From Polyangiaceae bacterium (GTDB lineage: Bacteria > Myxococcota_A > Polyangia > Polyangiales > Polyangiaceae), in NCBI GenBank assembly GCA_020848455.1, contig JADLAB010000322.1:30022-94021 (forward strand): a DNA stretch of 64,000 nt, given 5' to 3'. A program made the translations under genes and the position numbers. Under the pieces are notes generated by a model. It did not search any database and was not told the DNA's origin. It saw nothing but the letters and a program-made list of their open reading frames with translations. Positions within the stretch are counted from its first letter, which is position 1; every line of letters starts with the position of its first letter. Below, piece after piece: positions 47,801 to 54,476 of the stretch.

Positions 47801-48611
47801 AGTCGTTGGCCTCGCCCGTCCCGTGCCCGTAGCGCGTGTCGTCGTACGGGTCGTTGTCGTCCTTCATGAAGTCCCAGCCGGAGATGTCGTCGACGTAGCC
47901 GTTGAGATCGTCGTCGATGCCGTCCGAGAACTGGTGGATGAGGTCGCCCGCGTCGAGCACGCCGTTCTGATCGACGTCGCCCGCCGGGTTGGTCCCCGCC
48001 GGCGGCTGCAGCGTGGGCGTCTCGGCGTAGTCCGACACCGAGAAGATCCCGTCCCCGTTGCAGTCGAGGCCCGCGAGCTCGGCCGTGCCGCCGCAGGCCG
48101 AGCTGTCGGCGTGGGTCGGCTTGTGGGTCGCCATCTCGCCAGGGTTCAGCCAGGCGCGATCGATGAGGTCACGGTCGTCCCACTTGATGCCCGAGTCGGT
48201 GATCGCGATGCGCACCGAGTCCTCGCCGATGCTCCAGCGCCACGCGAGATCGACCGACATGCCGGACGCCGTCTCGTCGGGCCGGAGCACGAGGTTGCCG
48301 GACTGCGGCGGCACGAACGAGAAGTACTGCCACATCCCGTTGTGCCAGCTGCCGTTCTGGTCCTCGCCGAAGCCGTAGCTCGGATCGTTCGGCCAGTTCG
48401 ACGGGTCCATCATGTCGTCCGCGGTGGCGCTCTCGGGGGGCGGCCAGACGGCACGGCTGTCCCCGGCGGCGAACAGGGCAGCGAGCCCTCCGAGGACGGC
48501 GACCACGACGGCCGCGCGGCTCCGCGCCTCGGGCGCGACGGGTCGCGCTGCGCGGGTGCGAACACAGGTGGTGGGGTGCGGGGCGCGTGGGCTGGAAGGG
48601 TGGGGCGTCAT
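44838..48611 (-). CDS. Large secreted subtilisin-like protease with FG-GAP repeats and MYXO-CTERM-like tail
   Basis: A 1257-residue secreted S8 protease. An export signal lies near residue 40. The triad is present: Asp in RIAITDSGIKWDD, His in RYGHGTGEAND, Ser in CSSEATGRLSGAAGLL, which aligns with GTSMATP at the serine but has unusual neighbours. An EF-hand-like Asp-rich insert (DVDQNGVLDAGD) and a C-terminal propeller of FG-GAP/VCBS repeats (DIDGDGVRDIVYA, DLDGDGMPEIVA) follow. The end (GGGCNCALTG, a hydrophobic stretch, then RSASRRRRRA) resembles MYXO-CTERM sorting signals. Secreted and probably surface-attached. Start at 48611 gives an unusually long, polar leader before the hydrophobic core. 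Confidence 0.9.
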   Translation of the reverse strand: MTPHPSSPRAPHPTTCVRTRAARPVAPEARSRAAVVVAVLGGLAALFAAGDSRAVWPPPESATADDMMDPSNWPNDPSYGFGEDQNGSWHNGMWQYFSFVPPQSGNLVLRPDETASGMSVDLAWRWSIGEDSVRIAITDSGIKWDDRDLIDRAWLNPGEMATHKPTHADSSACGGTAELAGLDCNGDGIFSVSDYAETPTLQPPAGTNPAGDVDQNGVLDAGDLIHQFSDGIDDDLNGYVDDISGWDFMKDDNDPYDDTRYGHGTGEANDSVAEGNNGRDSLGVCPRCRFIAMRVGDSFIADVNAFAESVVYATDTGAKVIQCALGTINMNRFAQAALDYAYAHGVLAVTSMADENARHHNMPVTANHTLPVHAVVYAPGNKTNNVETFLSFNTCTNFGGQNLLSASGSGCSSEATGRLSGAAGLLFSRAIGQGLNPPLTPAEAQQVWFTTADDIDVPESRQPDSKYYWSQPGFDQRFGYGRINVDSALTAVKDHKIPPEVDIVRPYWFEVLYRDQVSDAVPIQGTIAAKRAGSYDYTVEWAPGVQPLDADFQTITSQSNVPATVVSGGADPLALLDIRTISTEHTPDPDSPHGENASAITVRVRAVAHYGSPAGDVPGEMRRTYYVHEDPDLVKGFPIYVGDSGESSPKLADIDGDGVRDIVYATGGGLIHVLRVTPTGPEPLAGFPFRAEPVDGLRTAPPTPSTPSYRGSAAYASGAVDPDAAGEAFSATPAIADLDGDGMPEIVATTYTGTTYVVGHDGVVLAGWPKRLPEVPSCPRDGTVPAGPCTDTHHITARGAFASPVIEDMDGDGDYDIVQAAFDGSVYVWDAAGNDLPGWPVALHYTGPLGGTEPDYARVFTTPAVGDFTGDGKPEVLVGSNETLSEAGQAGAVYLLDGRGTAAGPEPWLPNWPVTMTSLNLFPVIAEGVPNSGVMGTFEGTLAAVAHGNASLPLIMPADPGHQALLGSNPPNILPERFDESSGETKRGVASSSQFGPLSKAFRPNTMLPLFSQPSLGDVDQDGTLDVVASGGSLNLAINLQTGSTQSALPGEHLVTVWSGRTGLMLPAAPFILEDFSFFNSQTIADLDGDDYPEVIQGSGGYFLHAWNGCGKEPAGWPKFTGQWIIPTAAVGDLDGDDKLEIVTGTRSGWLYAWHTNGRSDGVVPWESYHHDNRNTGNADTPLEQGDPARLAPTPLTTELCTALAAPPADLALGGGCNCALTGAREPSPAWPAALAALTALGAAAGRRSASRRRRRA

Positions 48612-48792
48612 CTTGATCTTCCGGGTAGGCGCTACGGTGTCCCCCCTGTGCGCGACGTTATCATCACCGCGCGCCGCCTTCGCGCCTGATCGCCGCGATC
48701 GACGTCGAGGTCCGCGGAGCCGCGCGGCGTCCCGGCCGGTGGGCCTCGGCGGGCTGGCGGCTGGCGGAGCACCAGGGCATGCTGCGTCGCCC
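48612..48792. other. Divergent gap between the subtilisin and selA genes
   Basis: 181 bases without a supported gene. A ggaag ribosome site sits before the protease start on the minus strand. No clear promoter hexamers were found on either strand. Confidence 0.45.
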
Positions 48793-50190
48793 ATGGCCAG
48801 GATGGCGCCGCCGAGCCCGGTCGCCGCGCTCTTGCGGCGCATTCCCAAGGTCGACGAGCTGCTCGGGCGCCCCGAGCTCGCGGTCGCCGTCGGTCGCCTT
48901 GGGCGCGAGCGCGTGACGGCGCTCGTGCGGCACGAGCTCGCCGCGGTGCGGCGCGAGGCGCAAGCCGGGCGCGAGCCTCCCGACGCGGCAGCGCTGTCGG
49001 AGCGCGTGGCCGGGGCCGCGCGCGCCCTGCTCGCCTCGCGGGTGCGGCGCGTCGTCAACGCTACGGGCGTCGTGCTGCACACGAACCTCGGGCGCGCGCC
49101 GCTCTCGGAGCGGGCCGTCGCGGCGCTCGCGGCGACCAGCGGCGCCTACGGCTCGGTCGAGCTCGACGTCGCGACCGGCAGGCGGGGCGTGCGGGCCGCT
49201 TTCGCCGAGCGCGCGCTCGCGGCGCTTGGCGGCGCGGAGGACGCCCTCGTCGTCAACAACAATGCCGGGGCGGTGCTGCTCGTGCTCGCCGCGCTCGCGG
49301 CGGGCCGCGCCGCCCTGGTGTCGCGCGGCGAGCTCGTCGAGATCGGCGGCGGCTTCCGCGTGCCGGAGGTTCTCGCCTGCTCGGGCGCTCGGCTCTGCGA
49401 GGTCGGCACCACGAACCGCACGCGCCTCGGCGACTACGAGCAGGCGCTCGCGAACGAGCCGGATTGCGCGCTCATCCTGCGCGTGCACCCCGGCAACTTC
49501 CGGCAGACCGGCTTCGTCGAGCGCCCCACGCTCCCGGAGCTCGCCGGGCTGGCGGCTCGACACGGAGCCTGGCTCGTGAAGGACCTGGGGGGCGGAGCCT
49601 TGTTCGATCCCGCGCGCCACGACCTCCCCGGCGAGCCCACCGTGCAGTCGGCCGTGGCGGGTGGCGCCGCGCTCGTGTGCTTCTCGACCGACAAGCTCCT
49701 CGGCGGGCCGCAAGGTGGCGCGATCGTCGGCCGGGCCGAGCTCGTGGCGCGCGCGCGCCGGCATCCGCTGGCACGCGCGCTGCGGCTCGGGCGCCTTCCG
49801 CTGGTGGCGCTCGAGGCCACGCTCGACAGCTACCTGTCGGGCGACCTCGCGGAGCTGCCCGTGTTCGCGGCGCTGACGGCGCCGCCCGAGGCAGTGCGGG
49901 CGCGGGTCGAGCGCTGGGTGGCGACGCTCGCCGAGCAGGGCATCGCGGCGCGGGTCGTCGCGGTCGAGGGCGCGACCGGGGGTGGGGCGCTCGCCGAGAT
50001 GCCGCTCGCCTCGTTCGCCGTCGAGCTCCGTGGCGACGACGTCGAGGCGCTGGCGGCGCGGCTGCGCGCCGGCGAGCCGCCGGTGCTCGGGCGCATCCAC
50101 GAGAGTGCGGTCTTGCTCGACGGGCGCAGCGTGCTCGCCGCCGACGACGACGCGCTCGTCGCGGCGGTGGTGCGCGCCTCGCGGGCCTGA
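48793..50190 (+). CDS. selA: L-seryl-tRNA(Sec) selenium transferase
   Basis: A 465-residue PLP enzyme that converts seryl-tRNA(Sec) to selenocysteyl-tRNA(Sec) using selenophosphate. Family marks: RIPKVDELLGRPEL at the N-terminus, VVNATGVVLHTNLGRAPLSE, VVNNNAGAVLLVLAALAAGR, VGTTNRTRLGDYEQAL, KDLGGGALFD and CFSTDKLLGGPQGGAIVG with the PLP lysine. Domain order and length are standard, so the organism probably makes selenoproteins. selB, selD and tRNA-Sec are not in the window. ATG 48793 is used, with a second ATG at 48802. It converges with the beta-CASP gene. Confidence 0.95.
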   Translation: MARMAPPSPVAALLRRIPKVDELLGRPELAVAVGRLGRERVTALVRHELAAVRREAQAGREPPDAAALSERVAGAARALLASRVRRVVNATGVVLHTNLGRAPLSERAVAALAATSGAYGSVELDVATGRRGVRAAFAERALAALGGAEDALVVNNNAGAVLLVLAALAAGRAALVSRGELVEIGGGFRVPEVLACSGARLCEVGTTNRTRLGDYEQALANEPDCALILRVHPGNFRQTGFVERPTLPELAGLAARHGAWLVKDLGGGALFDPARHDLPGEPTVQSAVAGGAALVCFSTDKLLGGPQGGAIVGRAELVARARRHPLARALRLGRLPLVALEATLDSYLSGDLAELPVFAALTAPPEAVRARVERWVATLAEQGIAARVVAVEGATGGGALAEMPLASFAVELRGDDVEALAARLRAGEPPVLGRIHESAVLLDGRSVLAADDDALVAAVVRASRA

Positions 50191-50212
50191 AGCCGGTAGC
50201 CCGAAGCCACGA

Positions 50213-50238
50213 GTGTTTCGCCCGAAAGGGCGAAACAC
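50213..50238. terminator. Strong hairpin between convergent genes
   Basis: An 11-base perfect stem (gtgtttcgccc, 50213-50223; gggcgaaacac, 50228-50238) closed by a GAAA loop. It lies in the 51-base gap between selA and the beta-CASP gene, both ending toward it. Its core equals the reverse complement of the hairpin at 6603-6620. A bidirectional transcription end is likely; no U-run. Confidence 0.6.
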
Positions 50239-50241
50239 GAG

Positions 50242-51648
50242 TTAGAGCTCCAGCGTGTCCCGCGACTTCGGGATCGCGGGGGCGGCGAAGCCCTTGTCCT
50301 CCAGCAGCCCGGCGAGGATCTTCTGTGGCTTCGGGTCGCCGTGCACCAGCGCGACGCGCTCCACCGGACCGCGCGCGCGGCACTGGTCGGCGAAGTTCAC
50401 GAGGTCGCGCTGGTCGGCGTGGGCCGAGAAGCCGTTCAGGACCACCACCTCGGCGCGCCGCTCGCGCTCGACGCCGAAGATCTTCACGCGGTCGCGGTTC
50501 TCGACCAGCCGGCGGCCCAGCGTGTGCTGCGCCTGGTAGCCCACGATGAGCACCGTGTTGCGCGCGTCCTCGATGCAGGCCTTGAGATGGTGCAGCACGC
50601 GCCCGGCCTCGCACATGCCGCTCGCGGCGATGATCACGGCGGGGTCGCTGCTGAGGCTGACCTCCTTGCTGTCCTCCACGCTCTCGATGTACTCGAGCGC
50701 GCCGAACTCGAAGGGGGAGTTGCCGTGGGCGATGAGCCCCAGCGTCTCCTCGTCGTAGCACTCGGGGTGGAGCTTGAAGACGTCCGTGATCTTCACCGTG
50801 AGCGGCGAGTCCACGTAGACCTTGAGCAACCGCGGCAGCCGGCCCTGCATCTCGAGCTGTTTCAGGGCGAACACGACCTCCTGCGCGCGCTCGAGCGCGA
50901 AGGAGGGGATGATGACCTTGCCGCCGCGATCGTAGGTGCGCTTGATGACCGCGGCGAGGTCGTCCTCCATCTTGTGAATGTCGTCGTGCAGCCGGTCGCC
51001 GTAGGTGCTCTCCGTCACGAGCACGTCGACCCCGTCCGGAACGTCCGGGTCCTCGAGGATCGGCATGTTGAGCCGGCCGAGATCGCCCGTGAAGGCGACG
51101 CGCTTCTTGCGGCCGTCCTCCTCGAGATCGAGCAGCGTGATGGCGCTGCCGAGCACGTGCCCGGCGTCGAGGAAGGTGAACGAGGTGTGCGGCGAGAGCC
51201 AGGTGCGAAAGCCGTAGGGCACGGAGTGGAACAGGCCGATCGCCCGGAGGGCGTCCTTCTCGACGTAGAGCGGCGGGAGCGGAGCGACGTCGATGCGCTC
51301 CTTGCGCGCCTGGCGCGTGAGGTAGTCCGCGTCCGCCTCCTGGATGCGCGCGGAGTCGAGCAGCATCACGGCCGCCAGATCGCGCGTCGCCGGCGTGGCG
51401 TAGATCGGGCCCTCGTACCCGTTCTTGACGAGCATCGGGATGGCGCCGGAGTGATCGATGTGCGCATGCGACAGGATCACGGCCGTGATCTCGCCGACCG
51501 GCACGCCGAGCGTGCTGTTGCGCTCGTAGGACTCGCGCCGGTGGCCCTGGTAGAGCCCGCAGTCGAGCAGCACCGTGTCGTGCTTGGTGCGCACGATGTG
51601 CATCGAACCGGTCACGGTTTGCGCGGCGCCGATGAACTGGATGTGCAT
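50242..51648 (-). CDS. Beta-CASP metallo-beta-lactamase-fold ribonuclease
   Basis: A 468-residue zinc nuclease of the CPSF/RNase J-like MBL group. Motif 2 HAHIDHSGAIPM, motif 3 in TFLDAGHVLGSA, and motif 4 in AFTGDLGRLNM are intact. The beta-CASP part has VTESTYGDRLH, IIPSFALERAQEVVFALKQL and VYVDSPLTVKIT, then IIAASGMCEAGRVLHHLK, VVLNGFSAHADQ and LVHGDPKPQ. This is typical of bacterial YsaA/Rv2752-distant proteins involved in RNA processing; the exact RNA target is unknown. ATG 51648 starts directly at the fold. Divergent from the pyrophosphatase gene. Confidence 0.92.
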   Translation of the reverse strand: MHIQFIGAAQTVTGSMHIVRTKHDTVLLDCGLYQGHRRESYERNSTLGVPVGEITAVILSHAHIDHSGAIPMLVKNGYEGPIYATPATRDLAAVMLLDSARIQEADADYLTRQARKERIDVAPLPPLYVEKDALRAIGLFHSVPYGFRTWLSPHTSFTFLDAGHVLGSAITLLDLEEDGRKKRVAFTGDLGRLNMPILEDPDVPDGVDVLVTESTYGDRLHDDIHKMEDDLAAVIKRTYDRGGKVIIPSFALERAQEVVFALKQLEMQGRLPRLLKVYVDSPLTVKITDVFKLHPECYDEETLGLIAHGNSPFEFGALEYIESVEDSKEVSLSSDPAVIIAASGMCEAGRVLHHLKACIEDARNTVLIVGYQAQHTLGRRLVENRDRVKIFGVERERRAEVVVLNGFSAHADQRDLVNFADQCRARGPVERVALVHGDPKPQKILAGLLEDKGFAAPAIPKSRDTLEL

Positions 51649-51762
51649 GCCGGGAACATAGGCGCCAATGTCGGGCCCGCCAATGGGGCGCTCGGCTCTG
51701 GCCCGCGCGGTCGGCGTTTTCCGCGCGCGGGCGCCCCCGGCGCCCGGCCGGATCGCCGGTTG

Positions 51763-51793
51763 TTGCGGGCTCGGACGCCGGGTCGGGCATAAT
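51763..51793 (+). promoter_or_regulatory. Promoter-like element before the leader frame of the pyrophosphatase gene
   Basis: TTGCGG (51763-51768), 19-base spacer, CATAAT (51788-51793, five of six). Its end is 9 bases before ATG 51803, so transcription may begin close to that ATG. The spacer is two bases longer than ideal. Confidence 0.4.
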
Positions 51794-51802
51794 CGCTCCG
51801 CC

Positions 51803-51841
51803 ATGTCTCGCCGCGCTCCAGGTTGCCGAGGGGTCCGTTGA
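51803..51841 (+). CDS. Possible 12-codon leader frame MSRRAPGCRGVR
   Basis: A tiny frame starting at ATG 51803. Its TGA stop (51839-51841) overlaps the TTG start of the pyrophosphatase-like gene (51838) as TTGA. Ribosomes ending here could restart on the main gene, so it may act as a coupling leader. The peptide is basic and has no known motif. Could also be coincidence. Confidence 0.3.
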   Translation: MSRRAPGCRGVR

Positions 51842-54270
51842 CCGAGCTCCTTCTCATCGGCTCGCTGCTCGGGCTCGCCGCCGCGGTCGCGCTCGCCGTG
51901 GCGCGCGCCCAGCGGCGCCGGCTGCCCGGGGACCCGGTCCTCGAGCGTACCGCGGCGCTCGTCGCGAAGGCCGCCCGGCGCCACCTGCGGCGGCAGATGC
52001 TGGTCGTCACCGCGATCGCCGCGGCCCTCGGAGCGGTGTTGTTCCTGCTCTACGGCGTCGCTTACCAGACGACTGCCGCCGGCGCGGAGGCGGGCGCGGG
52101 CTTGCCCGGCGTGCCGGGGCCGCGCGCTCACGGCGCGTGGATGCTCGCGGCCTACGCGCTCGGCGTCGGCTGTGCGCTGCTCGTCGGCCACCTCTCCGCG
52201 GTGATCGGCGCCCGCGCCACGGTGCAGGTCGCCGAGGGCGCGCGTCGCTCGCTCGACGAGCCGCTCGAGCTCGCGGTGCGCGCAGGTGCCATCGCCGGCG
52301 CGGTGGCCGGAGTGCTCGCCGTCGGCGGCCTCGCGCTCCTGTTCTTCGCGCACTACCTCGTCGCGGGACGCTTCGGTGCCGACTCGGCGCGCGCGCTCGC
52401 GACCACGCCGGCCATCCCGGTGCTGGCGGTGGGCTTCGGGCTCGGCGCGGCGCTCGTCGCCTTTCTCGGCCTGCTCGGCGGCGGTCTCTTCGGCAAGGTC
52501 GCCGACCTCGGCGCGGACGTCGCCGGCAAGCTCGAGGCGAATCTGCCCGCGGACTCGGTGCAGAACCCGGGCACCGTCGCCGACCTCGCCGGCGACCTCG
52601 TCCACGACACGGCGAGCCGTGCCACCGCCATGTTCGCGTGCAACGCGGTCGAGCTGCTCGGCGCGATGGCCGTGGCGGCCGACCTCTACCGCAGCAACCG
52701 CGATCTCCCGAGCCCGACGGCCCTGGTGCTTTTTCCGCTCGTCGCCCGGGCCTTCGGCATCCTCGCGAGCTGGTTCGGCGCGATGGTGGTGCGCACGGAC
52801 GACCGCGAGGTGCCCATGAACGCCCTGGCGCGCGGGCTCGTCATCGCCCTCCTGCTGTACGCCGCCGCCGTGAGCGGCTGCGCCAAGTGGCTGCTCGGCG
52901 AGCACTGGCTGCGCTTCGCGCTCTGCGCCGTCCTCGGCGCCGGGGCCGCCCTGCTGTGTCTCGCCTCGGTGCACTACCACAGCGCAGACCGCTACGCGCC
53001 CGTGCGCTCGCTGGCCGAGGCGGCGCGCGGTGGCGCCGTGCTGTCGGCCTTGCGGGGGCTCGGGGGCGCGTTGCAGGGCGCCGTCGTGCTCGGCGCCGTG
53101 CTCGGCGGCGCGGCGCTCGGCGCGGCGCGGCTCGGAAGCTCGACCGGCCTCGAAGGCGGCGGCGCCTTCGGCCTGGCGCTCGCGCTCGTGGGGGTGCTCG
53201 GTGCGGCACCCTACGTGCTCGGCATGGCCGTCATGGGCAGCGTGGTCGATGCCGGCGGCGGTATCGTCGAAATGACCGTGGCCGAGCACCGGCCCGACCT
53301 GCGCGCCCGCGCGGCGGTGCTCGACTCGGTGGGCAACACCGGCAAGGCCTACGCGTCCGTGCTCGTGAGCGCGGGCTTCGCCCTCGGGGGCGCGCTCCTC
53401 GTCCAGAGCCTGACGCAGGCGGCGCACCTGCGCGACGCCGCCGCCACCGCCGTGTCGCCCCCCGCGAGCCATGTCGCCGCCTTCGCGGCCGTCGTGGTCG
53501 TCACGTGCTTCGTCTGGGCGACGCTCGGTCGTGTGGTCCAGGCCAGCCGTGAGCTCATCTACGATCTGCGCCGCGAGCTCGCCAGCCGCGCCGCCGAGGG
53601 TCTCGAGGCCCAGCTGCCCGACGTGCGGTCGCACCAGGAGCGCGACACGCCGTCGCCGATCGGTGCCCGCACCGGCGGGGCGGGGGCCGACGAGCTCCAC
53701 AGGGGCGGTCCGCCAGACCTCGCGGCGGATCCGGCGCGCGCGGAGCTCGCCGACGCGCCGCGCGCCCCGGGGCCGAGAGGCGCGGCCGGCACGGGCGCCC
53801 AGCGCCGCGACGACCTCGTCTGTGCCGAGATGGTCTCGCGCCTCGCCCTGCGCGGACTGCTGCCGCCGGCGGCGCTCGGTCTCGGCCTGCCCCTCGCGCT
53901 GCTCGTCGCCTTGCGGCTCGCCGGGCGCGGCAGTCCGGGCGTCACGGTCGGGGTGGTGGCCACCTTCCTCGTCGTCGCGACCGCTCTGGCGGCGGGGCTC
54001 GCGGTGGTCTTCGCCAGCTTCGGCTGCGCGCTCGACAACGCCAAGCGCTACATCGAGACCGGCGCGCACGGTGGGCGGTTCCTCGTGGAGCCCGCCATGG
54101 TCGCGGAACGTCCGGGTGCGCGGCGCAACGTGAACAACCCGACCTACGTCGCCGCCGCGGTCGGGGATGCCATCGGCGATCCCCTGAAGGGCCTCGTGGG
54201 CCCTGCGCTCTCGGCGCTCGCCGCGCTGCTCTGTTGCCTCGCGCTCGTGGTCCTGCCGTTGTTCGTGTGA
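51838..54270 (+). CDS. Divergent membrane-bound proton pyrophosphatase homologue
   Basis: An 810-residue integral membrane protein of about 16 helices. Active PPases couple PPi hydrolysis to H+ or Na+ pumping. Landmarks: GKVADLGADVAGKLE near residue 220, VADLAGDLVHD, VVDAGGGIVEM near residue 475, LDSVGNTGKA and VGDAIGDPLKGLVGP near the end. Compared with canonical motifs the catalytic aspartates are mostly kept, but DNVGDNVGD reads DLAGDLVHD, DNAGG reads DAGGG and KDTSGP reads KGLVGP. Lys in GNTGKA fits the potassium-independent subtype. An extra hydrophilic stretch of about 55 residues lies before the final helices. TTG 51838 fits a gaggg ribosome site. May be weak, inactive or altered. Confidence 0.7.
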   Translation: MTELLLIGSLLGLAAAVALAVARAQRRRLPGDPVLERTAALVAKAARRHLRRQMLVVTAIAAALGAVLFLLYGVAYQTTAAGAEAGAGLPGVPGPRAHGAWMLAAYALGVGCALLVGHLSAVIGARATVQVAEGARRSLDEPLELAVRAGAIAGAVAGVLAVGGLALLFFAHYLVAGRFGADSARALATTPAIPVLAVGFGLGAALVAFLGLLGGGLFGKVADLGADVAGKLEANLPADSVQNPGTVADLAGDLVHDTASRATAMFACNAVELLGAMAVAADLYRSNRDLPSPTALVLFPLVARAFGILASWFGAMVVRTDDREVPMNALARGLVIALLLYAAAVSGCAKWLLGEHWLRFALCAVLGAGAALLCLASVHYHSADRYAPVRSLAEAARGGAVLSALRGLGGALQGAVVLGAVLGGAALGAARLGSSTGLEGGGAFGLALALVGVLGAAPYVLGMAVMGSVVDAGGGIVEMTVAEHRPDLRARAAVLDSVGNTGKAYASVLVSAGFALGGALLVQSLTQAAHLRDAAATAVSPPASHVAAFAAVVVVTCFVWATLGRVVQASRELIYDLRRELASRAAEGLEAQLPDVRSHQERDTPSPIGARTGGAGADELHRGGPPDLAADPARAELADAPRAPGPRGAAGTGAQRRDDLVCAEMVSRLALRGLLPPAALGLGLPLALLVALRLAGRGSPGVTVGVVATFLVVATALAAGLAVVFASFGCALDNAKRYIETGAHGGRFLVEPAMVAERPGARRNVNNPTYVAAAVGDAIGDPLKGLVGPALSALAALLCCLALVVLPLFV

Positions 54271-54476
54271 GCCACGCCCGGGCACCGAAACCGGCTCTCG
54301 GCGCTCGCCCGTCTTGCGTCACGGCACCTCTCGCGATAGGGTGGGCATGCCATCGCGGCGTGAGCGGCCCTCTTCGCGGCCGCTCGCGCCCGTGCTCTGG
54401 CAACGCATCTCACAACGCCGGTCGCGCGTGGACCACGCGCAGACGCACAGCGAGCCGGGGGACCTCACGGTCGCCC

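Noticed and set aside
45099..48689. A plus-strand open frame of 1196 codons opposite the subtilisin gene
   Set aside because: The protease on the minus strand is intact with catalytic and repeat motifs; the antisense frame is compositional.
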